DNA of 64,000 nt, taken from NCBI RefSeq assembly GCF_014191305.1, contig NZ_JACHWJ010000012.1:33165-97164 (forward strand). The letters are read 5' to 3'. How positions within the stretch are numbered: the first letter of the stretch is position 1; each line of letters begins with the position of its first letter. The notes beneath the pieces are model-generated. The model saw nothing but the letters and a program-made list of their open reading frames with translations. It was not told the origin of the DNA and did no database searches. Positions 1-8,812 of the stretch are shown here, in pieces. The translations under genes were made by a program, and so were the position numbers. Origin of the DNA: Pseudoclavibacter helvolus. Lineage in GTDB: Bacteria > Actinomycetota > Actinomycetes > Actinomycetales > Microbacteriaceae.

Positions 1-1211
1 AGCTCTTCGGCGGCTTCCGTGACGGCCACGGTCAGTGCGGTGACCAAAGGGCCGGCGGTGCTCTCCCCCTCCATGGAGAGGCTGTAGAGCGTGCCTGGGG
101 TGCGCACGAACTCGGCGGGGTTGAAGTGCGGGCGCGCGTCGTGCTCGCCTTGCGGGTTTACCCACGCGGCCACTTGGCGGTTCGTGAGGCACGCGGCCAT
201 CTGCATGGCCGTGCCGTAGATGCCGCCGCGCTGTTTCTCGGGTGAGCGGATCACGCCGCGCAGCTGCTGTGCGAGCAGTGGGTAGTCGTGCTGCTGGAGG
301 ATCACTGCCGATTCTTCATCGTCGGGCTTCGCGAGCCACGTGTAGACGTCGGTGATCGGCCGCTGGTCGAGGGCCGCGGCGAGGAGGAGCCCTGCGAGGA
401 GGTCTTTTCCTGCGGGCTCGAAGAACGCGTCCGTCTTGGCACCGGCTGGTCGGGAGCCGTTTGCGAAGTGGGCGGCGAGGTTCTTCGCCTTCACCTCGTC
501 GGTCACGTACGAGAGGGGGTTCCACCACCACGTCGGTTGCTCGTTCGCGACGCCCTGCGGATCGAACACCCAGACCGGCCCCACGTTCGCGCGGACGCCA
601 CGGGTGGCGTCCACGACGTCGCGCTTGTTGGAGGTCACCAGCACGCCCCCTGGAGCGTCCAGAATCGCCGGGATGGCACGAGAGGTCGTCTTTCCCGTGC
701 GAGGCCCCCAGATGTCGATATGCATGTCTTCGACGGAGCCGTAGAGCGTCTGCCCGTCGATGACGGCTTTCCCGACCTCGACGCCCACGAATCCGTCGAC
801 GCCGAGACGCTGCGCGGTGCCTTCGACGGCCTTGCGCTTCAACCCGGCGATGTCGCGACCCCGGCCCATCGAGCGGGCCGCGTAGTCGACGCGGCTGCGC
901 TTGCGGCCGCTTCGCATCTTGGCGATGAGGAACAGCGTGAGCAACGCGGCGAGGACCACACCGCAGCCAATCGCGACGACGGTGCCCCACACTCCGGGCC
1001 AGGCGAGATCGCCGCCGAGGAGCCCGAAAAGCATCTGGAACGGATCGACCGGGAGATTGGTGCCCGTGGCCGCGAGCTTGTGACCGAGAACCATCGAGAC
1101 CCACACGACGGCGAGCGTGACCACGACGAGGCCGATGCCCCAGAACATGAGCAGTGTGCCGCCCGAAAGGCGCGCCCCGTTGTCGTAGCGTTCCCGATGC
1201 TGTGAGCTCAT
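1..1211 (-). CDS. VirD4/TraG-like type IV coupling protein (3' end beyond window)
   Basis: Reads from an ATG at 1211 to the left edge without a stop, giving about 403 residues. Two N-terminal membrane helices (about residues 20-43 and 75-97) are followed by a cytoplasmic NTPase domain with Walker A GPRTGKTT (residues 169-176) and the family's downstream 'NKRDVVDATR' and 'WVFDPQG' blocks. Coupling proteins bring relaxosome-bound DNA to the secretion channel at the inner membrane. The start codon overlaps the TGA of the VirB4-like gene by 4 bp, so the two are co-translated. The C-terminal part, including Walker B, lies outside the window. The family call is secure; the substrate cannot be inferred, since no relaxase is visible here. 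Confidence 0.9.
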   Translation of the reverse strand, partial: MSSQHRERYDNGARLSGGTLLMFWGIGLVVVTLAVVWVSMVLGHKLAATGTNLPVDPFQMLFGLLGGDLAWPGVWGTVVAIGCGVVLAALLTLFLIAKMRSGRKRSRVDYAARSMGRGRDIAGLKRKAVEGTAQRLGVDGFVGVEVGKAVIDGQTLYGSVEDMHIDIWGPRTGKTTSRAIPAILDAPGGVLVTSNKRDVVDATRGVRANVGPVWVFDPQGVANEQPTWWWNPLSYVTDEVKAKNLAAHFANGSRPAGAKTDAFFEPAGKDLLAGLLLAAALDQRPITDVYTWLAKPDDEESAVILQQHDYPLLAQQLRGVIRSPEKQRGGIYGTAMQMAACLTNRQVAAWVNPQGEHDARPHFNPAEFVRTPGTLYSLSMEGESTAGPLVTALTVAVTEAAEE

Positions 1212-2779
1212 GATGCTTCGCCTTCCCTGTCACCGACGCGAGATTGTTCGTGCCAGCGCGTGTTCGTGTCGCTCATCAGGTCATCGGCTGCCGTGAACTG
1301 CACGTCGACGGGGATGCCTGGGCGCCCGCCGACCTTGACCAGGAACTTCCCCCGCCCGGGAGGGGTCGCTTCCTGGTTCGTCGTCGGGTCCCACGCGGGC
1401 GGGTCCTGCCAGCCGATCAGCAAGTCCTGCTCCGCTCGGGACAGCGGGATCGCGGACGTGAGCTGCGGCATCTCCGCGGACGGGAGCCCGCCGCAGATGA
1501 CCATTCCCGAGCGCTCCACGAACCCCTTCGCTTTCATCCGGTCCTCCTCAGAAGCGAGGGAGAGAAGGTCACTCATCGTGTGGGTGACCATCGCCATGCC
1601 GACTCCTCGAGTTCGGTTCAGGCGGGTGAGCGCGTCCACGCGGTCGACCATGCCGCGGCCGGCGCGGAGGGCTCGCCAGAGTTCGTCGAGCACCACGAAG
1701 TAGTGCCGTCGCGGCTCCAGGCCCGCGTCCGCGAGGGCGTTCGCGACGTTGACCGTGCCGAACCCGGCGGACCAGCACGCGAGCAGCGCTGCGGCCTGGA
1801 GGTCCATTTCGGAGTCGTCGATGGAGGAGACGTCGTAGACCACGGGCCGGTCACGACGCATCGGGTTCGTCGTCGGCTTGGAGAACATCTCCCCGAGACG
1901 GCCACCGCCCGTGAGCCCGATCAGCGAGGCTTCGAGGTCTTCGGTGATCTCCTTGTACCGCTCATCGCTGCCGCGGTCGAGCGCGACCGCCCGCACCTCC
2001 AGGGGTGGGTCCTGGATGACTTTGAGGAGATCGCCCAGCACAGGCACGCCCTCGTGGGTGTCGTCGAGCACCTTCAACGCTCGGTCCAGGATGGTCTCTT
2101 CCCGGTCGGTTGGCGGAGCGCCGCGCATGATCGTCAGGAGCGCGGAGACCATCGTGTGACGACGGCCGTGCGCGTCCGCGAGGACCTGGAGGGCTTCTTT
2201 CTCGTAGCCCTCCGAGCGCAGCCGGCGAGCTGCTTCCGTGGACTCGCCGGGGTCGAGGATGTTGAGGTATCCGCGGCCACGTCCGAGCTCGATGACCTGC
2301 CCGCCGAGCGCCTGGATCATCACCAGGTAGTCCGGCTTCAAGTCACCCAACACCATGGGAATCACGCCGTAGCCAGAAAGGCCGGCGGCCATGCGCCGGA
2401 TGATCGAAGACTTCCCCAATCCGGGCTTGCCAAGTACGAACACCGAGGGGTTCGAGATCAGCTTGGCCCGCTGGAACCAGGAAATGGGGTCGCAGCAGAG
2501 CGTCGCGCCCGTGTGAATATGGCGACCAAGCGGCACGCCCACCATGGGCGTGCCGGTCCCGATGGCGAACGGCCAGAGCCCGCACACCTGGACCGTCGTG
2601 CCCCGCCACTCCTGAGGAGCCTGCACGTACGTGGATTCGCCACGGCCCTTGCCGAGCCAGCCGCGCATCCCCGGCCGCTTAGGACGGAGTGCGGTGGGCT
2701 CGGTCTTTTCGTTCTTGGCTGCCTTGGAACTCTTGCGCTTCTTCTCGCTCGCTCCCTTGTCGCGCCTGGTGAGTGTCAT
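1208..2779 (-). CDS. VirB4-like conjugation ATPase
   Basis: A 523-residue cytoplasmic ATPase with a Lys/Arg-rich N-terminus (residues 1-45), Walker A GKPGLGKSS (about 117-125) and Walker B in 'YFVVLDELW' (about 358-366). It corresponds to the C-terminal AAA+ half of VirB4/TraC; in actinobacterial conjugation loci the N-terminal half is commonly a separate SCO6880-type protein, as encoded just upstream here. It would power pilus or channel assembly at the membrane. The start is an ATG sharing ATGA with the preceding gene's stop, and the stop shares ATGA with the VirD4-like start, so the three genes form a tightly coupled operon. Confidence 0.9.
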   Translation of the reverse strand: MTLTRRDKGASEKKRKSSKAAKNEKTEPTALRPKRPGMRGWLGKGRGESTYVQAPQEWRGTTVQVCGLWPFAIGTGTPMVGVPLGRHIHTGATLCCDPISWFQRAKLISNPSVFVLGKPGLGKSSIIRRMAAGLSGYGVIPMVLGDLKPDYLVMIQALGGQVIELGRGRGYLNILDPGESTEAARRLRSEGYEKEALQVLADAHGRRHTMVSALLTIMRGAPPTDREETILDRALKVLDDTHEGVPVLGDLLKVIQDPPLEVRAVALDRGSDERYKEITEDLEASLIGLTGGGRLGEMFSKPTTNPMRRDRPVVYDVSSIDDSEMDLQAAALLACWSAGFGTVNVANALADAGLEPRRHYFVVLDELWRALRAGRGMVDRVDALTRLNRTRGVGMAMVTHTMSDLLSLASEEDRMKAKGFVERSGMVICGGLPSAEMPQLTSAIPLSRAEQDLLIGWQDPPAWDPTTNQEATPPGRGKFLVKVGGRPGIPVDVQFTAADDLMSDTNTRWHEQSRVGDREGEAS

Positions 2780-4320
2780 AGCTTGTCCCTCAGTTCGGCT
2801 GGCACCTTGACGTGCTTCTGGAGCACGAGTCCCAGCGGCAGGGCTGCCGCGAATGCGGAGTCCTGCGATCCGAAGACCGGACGCACACGCAGGCGTGCGG
2901 TCGCGGCCAGGTTGTCGATGGCAGCTCGCGCGTCGGCCACCATGTCGAGATCGTCGACGGTTGCCGTCACGAGCACGCCGAACTCGACGAGGCCCGCGCC
3001 GGATGCTTCCTCGCGTGCCGTGGCTTCCGCGGCGCGGATGCCGAGGCTGTCACGGGCGGAGGGCTTCGCCGTCGCGGTCGCGCGGAACTGAGCGGCCGAC
3101 AGGTCGGCCTCAACGATGGCCGCAGCTCGCGCCGAGTCAATCGGCCGGTACAGCAGCGTGATGCGCTTGCGCGCGATGTCGCGGTGTGGGGCGAGGAGCT
3201 TCGCGAGGACCCCGGACTGGACGCTGCCGCGGGGAGCGGAGGTCATCGACCAGGTGACCGAGTAGGCCGAGTCGTGGCGGTATCCGCCCCAGTCGGCCTG
3301 CGCGGCCGTTGGGCCAACGTCGGGCCAGGTCAGCTCGGGCGTCTCCCCGTTCGCGTGCGCCTCATCGATCAGGGCTGCCGCGGCCGGGTCATACGCGATA
3401 CGCACGGTCTCGCACAGCTCTTGCGCGGCGACCGGATGCGCAGCCCCAGCACCCGTCGCTTCAAGCCCAGCAGTGAGGCCCGGGATGCGAGCGGCCAGCT
3501 CGCGCGCCATGTCGTCGGCGCTGCGCTTCTTGCCACCGGATCGCATCGTGGCGGAGAACGTCAGTGCCACGTAGGCCTTCACGGTCGAGGAGCCGGACGG
3601 GTACGAGTCCACGATGTCGGTGAGCATGCCGCGCGCGAACTCGGGTGCTGACGCATCGATGTTCGTGGCGACCTCGCGGCGCAGCCGTGTCCCCGAGTCC
3701 GGGGCGGTCTCGATGGTGACGGCCGCGGCCTCCAGGCCCGGTTCGTCCCCGATGTTGGAGAGCCAGTGGCCCCAGTCGGCCACCCACGAGTCGACCTGTT
3801 CTGGGTCGACGAGCGCTGCCCCATCTGGCTCGGTGCCGAGCACGATGGAGTACGAGAGCGTCGCCGGCGTGTAGATCAGCGCGAACGGGCGACCGTACGA
3901 GTCGCGGTGCTCGCTGAGCCGCGTCGGAGCTGCGAGGCCGGGGAGCTGGTACGTTCCCCAGTCGGTGCGGCCGATGGGGCCAGACCGGTACACGTTCGCG
4001 CCCCGGCTGCGCGCCGCGGCGAACCCGAGGCGGGTCGCGATGCGGCTCACCACGGACTGCCCGTGCGAGTCCTTCGTGACCACTGCGAGCATGAGGATCG
4101 AGAGCACCCCGAAGGTGATCGCCGCCTCCAGCACGCCAACGAGCATCACGATGAGCACCACCAGCACGAGGCAGCCGAGCATGAGCGCGGTGCCGACCGA
4201 TCCGAGGCCCATGAGGCCGGGGGAGGTTGGACGTCGCCAGTTCCCGTAGGTACGGGGCGCGCGGTTGTTGGGGTCAACGGCTACCATCTGGGCCGCCTCC
4301 TTCTCCAGTCGATTGCTCAC
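2776..4320 (-). CDS. SCO6880-family conjugation membrane protein
   Basis: A 514-residue protein whose N-terminal signature (NNRAPRTYGNWRRPTSPG around residues 17-34) is characteristic of the SCO6880 family of actinobacterial type IV secretion loci. Two adjacent membrane helices (about 36-75) precede a long cytoplasmic domain resembling the PrgI/VirB3 plus VirB4 N-terminal region. It probably docks the following VirB4-like ATPase to the membrane. The gene overlaps the upstream VirB6-like gene by 47 bp and the downstream ATPase gene by 4 bp. Family assignment rests on the recognised N-terminal block and gene order. Confidence 0.85.
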   Translation of the reverse strand: MSNRLEKEAAQMVAVDPNNRAPRTYGNWRRPTSPGLMGLGSVGTALMLGCLVLVVLIVMLVGVLEAAITFGVLSILMLAVVTKDSHGQSVVSRIATRLGFAAARSRGANVYRSGPIGRTDWGTYQLPGLAAPTRLSEHRDSYGRPFALIYTPATLSYSIVLGTEPDGAALVDPEQVDSWVADWGHWLSNIGDEPGLEAAAVTIETAPDSGTRLRREVATNIDASAPEFARGMLTDIVDSYPSGSSTVKAYVALTFSATMRSGGKKRSADDMARELAARIPGLTAGLEATGAGAAHPVAAQELCETVRIAYDPAAAALIDEAHANGETPELTWPDVGPTAAQADWGGYRHDSAYSVTWSMTSAPRGSVQSGVLAKLLAPHRDIARKRITLLYRPIDSARAAAIVEADLSAAQFRATATAKPSARDSLGIRAAEATAREEASGAGLVEFGVLVTATVDDLDMVADARAAIDNLAATARLRVRPVFGSQDSAFAAALPLGLVLQKHVKVPAELRDKL

Positions 4321-5980
4321 CGAGGTCCTTCACGGCTCCTGCCGCGGCCTGTCCCGCTTGCTGCGCCTTCCCGAGCGCTACACCCGCGGCAGCGCCAGCC
4401 GCCATGCCGACCGGGCCGCCCGCGGCTCCTGCGGTCGCGCCCGCTGCGGCACCTCCACCGGCTCCCGCAGCAGCTCCAGCACCTGCACCGGCCCCAGCTC
4501 CCGCTCCTGCGGTTGCTGCGCCGGCACCGCTCGTCGCGGCTCCCGTCGAGGCTGCGCCGGAGGATGCTGCGGCGCCCGACTTGCCACCAGCTGCGCTCTG
4601 CGCGCCAGCGTTCTGCGCCGATGAGGACGCGGATTGGCTACCGGACTTCCCACCTGTGGGTGCCGAGCTCGAACCGCTGTCGCCCTTCTCGCCGGAACGG
4701 CCGCTGTTGCCGTTTCCACCGCCGCCACCTCCTGTCGAGAGGCGACCGAGGGCTGCGGCGCCACTGGGGAGAGCCGCCAGGGCGCCGGCGGCGAGCATCC
4801 CGCCGCCGGCGCCGGCTGCCATCGAACCGACCATGGGCGTCACGAAGCGCATGAGAGCGGGCATCGCGAAGAGCGCGATGATCATCAGCATCAGGCCGGT
4901 CAGAATCGCCAAGATGCCAGTGCCGTCGTCTTGGAAGACGTCGGTGCCGGCCAGTTGGAACGCCGCGCCGTAGACGATCGCAGCGGCTGGCTTGTAGAGG
5001 ACGAGGGCGATGATCCAGCCGACGCAGCGCTTGAACCAGGTCTTTCCCATCTCCGTGTTCGTCGCGGCTGCGGCGACCGGGAGGATGCCGACGAGGACGA
5101 CGAGCATGCCGCTACGAGCGACCATGAGCACGATCTGGAACGCAGAGGTCAGGATCGCGATGAGGCCCAGAATGATGATCAGGATGGGCGCGAGTGCTCC
5201 CCCAGCCGGGTTGTTCGTGAAGGCCAGGAGCGTCGTGATGTTCTCCCCGAAGCAGGCACTGCCTTCGGCGTCGACCCCTGTGGGGCAGTTCGTCGACGCG
5301 TTCAACACCCACACGGAGAATTGGTCGGATGCACTGATCAAGATGCCGACCATGGAGGTTCCGAACGCGGTGACGGCGATGAGCGTGATGAGGCTTTGCA
5401 CGAGATCGCGCCCGGGCTCAGCGCGCTTCTCCCAAGCCATGCGGATGCCGCCGATGATCACCGACAACACGGCGACGGCTCCAAGAATCCACCACAGCGA
5501 GGATTGGATGAAGAACGCAGCACCGCCGACCCCCTGCGGGCCTCCGCTGCTCACGAGCTGAGCCACGAGAGCGCTTGCCGCGCTGATGAGCACGACGCCG
5601 CCGAGGACGAATCCGAGCTTCCCGACCGCCATGAAGCCCTCACCGGCACGCATGCGGGTCGCTATCTGCATGGCCAGGAAGACCGCCGAGATGATGGCGA
5701 AGACGAGACCGAGCCAGGTCACCCAGCCGAGCAGCACTTCTATCTCTGTGCTGATCGGAGGTGCACCCACGACGGTCTGGTCACCGCTATCGGTCAGGTT
5801 CGGCGTACCGATGTAGACCCAGATGGTGCCGAGGGAAGCCACCATCTTGCCGACGCCCTCTGCAATGGAATTGGCCAAGTCTTCAACTGCGCCGCTGGCG
5901 ACAGCCTGCGCGCCTTCCGCCAAATGGCAGTTGACGTTCCAATAGTTCCACCCGGTGCAGCCCGGGTCTGCCGCGGCCAC
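4274..5980 (-). CDS. VirB6/TrbL-like polytopic conjugation protein
   Basis: A 568-residue membrane protein with a GTG start. The N-terminal region (CTGWNYWNVNC) is followed by about seven hydrophobic segments (roughly residues 75-400) and a low-complexity Gly/Ser/Ala-rich tail from about residue 410, including GAGAGAGAGAG-type repeats. The topology and position match the TrbL/VirB6 superfamily, the channel component in the inner membrane. The tail is cytoplasmic or periplasmic and probably disordered; its GC-rich repeats could make this stretch prone to length variation. The gene lies 3 bp downstream of the VirB8-like gene and overlaps the SCO6880-type gene. Confidence 0.8.
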   Translation of the reverse strand: MAAADPGCTGWNYWNVNCHLAEGAQAVASGAVEDLANSIAEGVGKMVASLGTIWVYIGTPNLTDSGDQTVVGAPPISTEIEVLLGWVTWLGLVFAIISAVFLAMQIATRMRAGEGFMAVGKLGFVLGGVVLISAASALVAQLVSSGGPQGVGGAAFFIQSSLWWILGAVAVLSVIIGGIRMAWEKRAEPGRDLVQSLITLIAVTAFGTSMVGILISASDQFSVWVLNASTNCPTGVDAEGSACFGENITTLLAFTNNPAGGALAPILIIILGLIAILTSAFQIVLMVARSGMLVVLVGILPVAAAATNTEMGKTWFKRCVGWIIALVLYKPAAAIVYGAAFQLAGTDVFQDDGTGILAILTGLMLMIIALFAMPALMRFVTPMVGSMAAGAGGGMLAAGALAALPSGAAALGRLSTGGGGGGNGNSGRSGEKGDSGSSSAPTGGKSGSQSASSSAQNAGAQSAAGGKSGAAASSGAASTGAATSGAGAATAGAGAGAGAGAGAAAGAGGGAAAGATAGAAGGPVGMAAGAAAGVALGKAQQAGQAAAGAVKDLGEQSTGEGGGPDGSR

Positions 5981-5983
5981 GGT

Positions 5984-6751
5984 CTAGGCGCTCCAGGCGA
6001 TGTACCCCGCCAGGTCAGGGATGGTCGCCACGTCGATGGGTGCGTTCGGGTCGGTCACGCTGAGCTTCCAGTCACCGGCTTCCCACACCAGGTCGTAGAC
6101 CGACGACAGGTTGACGACTTGCCCGTTCGTGGAGCCCTGCGCCGCGATATCGATGCGTGCTGTGTCGCCCGTGTAGGACAGAATGCGGAAACCTTCGATG
6201 TCTACGCGTACGCCTGTATTGCCGCCACCGGTTCCCGGTCCTGCGGCCAGGACGGCCTCACGGTTCGGTCCCTCAGCGAGGAAGTAGTCCAGGAACAAGC
6301 CAACGGTTTCGGAGTTGCTGCCCTGGGCGACTGCGTTCGCGGCGGCAAACACTGCGCCTTCGGGCGAGTGCTGGAAGCAGCTGCGGATCCCGTTCTCATC
6401 GGTCTGCCCTGGACCATACGTTGCAGACTTCGGGTACCCCAGAGTTCCATCGAACGCCCACTCCGCTTCGGGAGCCGCCGTGACGGAACCGGTCAGCACT
6501 TCACCGGGGAGGCCGCACACGCTGCTGCTTTCGGGAGCAGGTTCCTCGGTCGCCTGAGGCTCGGATGGAGCGGTGCTTGGCTGGCTGGTCGCGCTCGCCA
6601 GTGGGGCCGCCGCTTCGTCATCCTGCCTGTTGAGTGCGCCCACCACGGCGAGGGTGATGCCGAGTGTCGCCACAATTGCGACGACGATGGCCGCGACGAT
6701 GAACCCTGGGCGCGTGAACGGGCTGGAGGTGTTTTCTTCGTTGTTGGCCAT
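5984..6751 (-). CDS. Single-pass protein with VirB8/TcpC-like external domain
   Basis: A 255-residue protein with a short cytoplasmic tail, one membrane helix (about 18-40), a Pro/Ser/Glu-rich linker (45-75) and a C-terminal domain of about 150 residues. The latter contains 'YDLVWEAGDWKLSV', typical of NTF2-like VirB8/TcpC domains. Such proteins scaffold the secretion channel on the outer face of the membrane. It sits between the small VirB2-like gene and the VirB6-like gene, which supports this role, but sequence similarity visible by eye is limited to the fold-level pattern, so the VirB8 assignment is an inference. Confidence 0.6.
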   Translation of the reverse strand: MANNEENTSSPFTRPGFIVAAIVVAIVATLGITLAVVGALNRQDDEAAAPLASATSQPSTAPSEPQATEEPAPESSSVCGLPGEVLTGSVTAAPEAEWAFDGTLGYPKSATYGPGQTDENGIRSCFQHSPEGAVFAAANAVAQGSNSETVGLFLDYFLAEGPNREAVLAAGPGTGGGNTGVRVDIEGFRILSYTGDTARIDIAAQGSTNGQVVNLSSVYDLVWEAGDWKLSVTDPNAPIDVATIPDLAGYIAWSA

Positions 6752-6764
6752 GTTGCGGCGCTCC

Positions 6765-7070
6765 TTAGATCAAGAACCCGATGAGGGACGTCGCGGCCGA
6801 GATGACGATGACGCCACCGAGGGCCATGCCGATCTTTCCGGCGTGCTCGCCGCCCTCACCACGGCGCGACTGGATCGCCATGAGGGCACCGGCCATGATG
6901 AGGCCGATGACGCAGATCGCGAGGGCGACCCACTTCAACCAGCCCATGATCGTGGTGACGCCTTCGGTGCCCGGAGGCTGGATGGGCGGGGAGTCCGGGA
7001 TGCCCAGCGGGGCGACGGTGGCTGCGTAGTCTCCGACGAGCGCGACAGCGGTGATGAGTTCAGGGCTCAT
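6765..7070 (-). CDS. Small two-helix conjugation protein, VirB2-like
   Basis: Begins at the ATG at 7070, preceded by an AAAGGA ribosome site; an earlier in-frame start 11 codons upstream has none. The 101-residue product has two hydrophobic helices (about 42-62 and 77-98) separated by a short basic loop (QSRRGEGG). This is the size and topology of VirB2/TrbC pilin-like subunits, and it sits at the head of the secretion operon where VirB2 is often found. No signal cleavage site is obvious, so it may be a membrane component and not a processed pilin. Confidence 0.55.
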   Translation of the reverse strand: MSPELITAVALVGDYAATVAPLGIPDSPPIQPPGTEGVTTIMGWLKWVALAICVIGLIMAGALMAIQSRRGEGGEHAGKIGMALGGVIVISAATSLIGFLI

Positions 7071-7080
7071 GACGGTCCTT

Positions 7081-7698
7081 TCAGTGGGTGGTGCGCGAGG
7101 CACCAGTGAGAATTGCGGTCAGATCGGTGACAAAGGCGCGAACGTCCTTGTGGGCTGTGGTGGGGTCCGGGAGTTCCCCGAGGCGTAGGGCGTCGCTCCA
7201 GGGCACGTTCCAGACGCGAGGGACTCCGCCGCCGACGATGGCGGCGAAGTCGCGCAGCGGGCGCGGGAGCTTGCCTGGGGCGTCTGCGACGATGACGAGG
7301 CCCACTACGTCGACGAACGGGACCAGTCCCGAGCCCCACTGTGTCGCCGCGCGCTGCGCATCAAGCAGCCCTTGCATGTTCGAGCGGGCGACGATGACGA
7401 CTCGAGAACGGTTGTTCGACGTCGTGACGTGCGGCCACGCGTGTCCGGCAGCGACCCAGTTCGGAGAGAGCGCCGCAAGGGAGGACTCCCCCGCGCCGCC
7501 ATGAGCTCCAACTAAGAAGAGCTCGGCTTCCCGGTGGAAGGGACGTGTGCCGAGCTGGTCTGCTCTGTCTGGAGCTGGGACGCCGCGTTGCGGAGCAGCC
7601 GGCCCCTGTATGCCCGTCGAGATTGCGTCTGCGCTCGCTTCGAGCTCCACGGGCGGAACCAGCGGCTGGGAGACCCATGGGTTATGAGCCGTGCTCAT
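7081..7698 (-). CDS. DUF6668-like protein with degenerate P-loop
   Basis: A 205-residue soluble protein with the segment GAHGGAGESSLAAL (about residues 64-77). This has the spacing of a ParA/MinD-type P-loop, but the catalytic Lys is replaced by Glu, so ATP hydrolysis is unlikely. The protein is probably the DUF6668-type companion of actinobacterial conjugation loci; I recognise it from its P-loop-like core and location, not from a full alignment. It is the first gene of the minus-strand secretion operon and lies 10 bp upstream of the VirB2-like gene. It may regulate or assist the ATPases of the apparatus. Confidence 0.55.
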   Translation of the reverse strand: MSTAHNPWVSQPLVPPVELEASADAISTGIQGPAAPQRGVPAPDRADQLGTRPFHREAELFLVGAHGGAGESSLAALSPNWVAAGHAWPHVTTSNNRSRVVIVARSNMQGLLDAQRAATQWGSGLVPFVDVVGLVIVADAPGKLPRPLRDFAAIVGGGVPRVWNVPWSDALRLGELPDPTTAHKDVRAFVTDLTAILTGASRTTH

Positions 7699-7825
7699 CT
7701 TCTACCTCCCCCGATAATTGCGGCATGTCTGTCGACCTCAACCAAGCCCGACAAGCCAATTTAACTATAGAGAAGAGTGTAGCTGACGTGAAGCTATCCA
7801 GTGCTGTACAAGACGTCAAAATGTG

Positions 7826-7831
7826 TATAGT
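7826..7831 (+). promoter_or_regulatory. -10 box of leaderless regulator gene
   Basis: TATAGT lies exactly 6 nt before the ATG at 7838, so transcription should begin at or next to that ATG. No ribosome site precedes this start. The 130-bp divergent region also holds an AT-rich stretch around 7760-7775 that may contain the promoter of the minus-strand secretion operon. Confidence 0.5.
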
Positions 7832-7837
7832 GGGCGC

Positions 7838-8125
7838 ATGGCGCGCAAATACTGGATCGAGGTCGTAATGGCCGACCACGAGGGCCTCGAAGCAGCGTTC
7901 GCCAACGCCCCGGACATCCTGACCACGCCAGAGCTCGCTGAGCGGTTGAACATGACCGTCCAGGGCGTCCAGAAGTGGCTGAAAGACGGGGTCCTTCCCG
8001 GATACAAGGTCGGCCGCACCTGGTTTGTGACGAAGCACGATCTGCTCGCCACCTTCCAAGCCGGAGCAAACCGGGGGGCATCTGGAGAGGTGGCTGTCGA
8101 CGTTTCAGAGGAGTCAGAAAGCTGA
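7838..8125 (+). CDS. Excisionase-like helix-turn-helix protein
   Basis: A 95-residue protein with an excisionase/MerR-like winged helix (about residues 27-72: 'LTTPELAERLNMTVQGVQKWLKDG' region, then 'PGYKVGRTWFVTKHDL'). This architecture is used by Xis-type recombination directionality factors and by plasmid regulators. It is divergent from the conjugation operon, so regulation of transfer genes is a reasonable inference. The start at 7838 is chosen because a -10 box lies 6 nt upstream; an ATG at 7868 preceded by GAGG is the alternative and would remove ten residues. Confidence 0.75.
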   Translation: MARKYWIEVVMADHEGLEAAFANAPDILTTPELAERLNMTVQGVQKWLKDGVLPGYKVGRTWFVTKHDLLATFQAGANRGASGEVAVDVSEESES

Positions 8126-8262
8126 CAGCCACGCGGAGGGGGCACAGATGCGGAGATCAAAAGACTCGTCATCCTGCCTCCTCATGCTCGACGTTCCGAA
8201 GTTGGATCTCGTCTAAGTAACCCCATCACAAACCGTGGACATAGCGAAGGGCAGTACTCCCC

Positions 8263-8811
8263 ATGACGCGCACACACCGACTCAGCGCCGGTCTCGCCCT
8301 TCTCGCGATGCTCGGGCTGACGGCGTGCGCGACGGACGAACCGGCAGAGACCGCGGTCCCCACCGCGACACCGACGTCCACCATGTTCGTCCCGGACCTC
8401 GACCAGTTCACCCCGCCGCCCGCGGGCATCATCGACGACAAGACCGGGCAGACGACCGGGCCAAAAGCCCCCGCCGTCTGGGACGAGGCGTCTCGCGCCG
8501 CGGTGATCGCCGCCGCCGAGACCGCCATGACCGCCTACGCGCGCCCCACGGTCGATGCGAACACGTGGATTACCGAGCTCACGCCGCTGCTCACTCCCAA
8601 AGCGGCCAAGGACTACAACTACAGCCGCAACAGCAACATCCCCGCCACGCAAGTCACCGGCCCCGGCGTCATTGTGAAGGACGACAGCGTGTACCTCGCG
8701 CACGTCGAAGTCCCCACCGACGCAGGGACCTGGACGCTCATGCTCGTGCGCGAGTACGGCGACTCCCCGTGGCTCGTCGAGCGGTTCACGCCGCCTGAGG
8801 GAATCCACTGA
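8263..8811 (+). CDS. Lipoprotein of the conjugation module
   Basis: A 182-residue secreted lipoprotein: signal peptide with lipobox LTAC (Cys about residue 21), a Thr/Pro-rich linker, and a C-terminal domain of about 100 residues ending 'SPWLVERFTPPEGIH'. It is separated by 1 bp from the downstream wall hydrolase gene, so the two are translated together and probably act together at the cell surface during mating. The globular part resembles the NTF2-like or 'hypothetical lipoprotein' partners seen in actinobacterial conjugation loci, but I recognise no specific family. Confidence 0.7.
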   Translation: MTRTHRLSAGLALLAMLGLTACATDEPAETAVPTATPTSTMFVPDLDQFTPPPAGIIDDKTGQTTGPKAPAVWDEASRAAVIAAAETAMTAYARPTVDANTWITELTPLLTPKAAKDYNYSRNSNIPATQVTGPGVIVKDDSVYLAHVEVPTDAGTWTLMLVREYGDSPWLVERFTPPEGIH

Positions 8812-8812
8812 G

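Noticed and set aside
288..1233. Long Arg/His-rich frames on both strands over the VirD4-like gene
   Set aside because: They are out-of-frame readings of high-GC coding DNA; the true minus-strand frame has a Walker A motif and no stop to the window edge.
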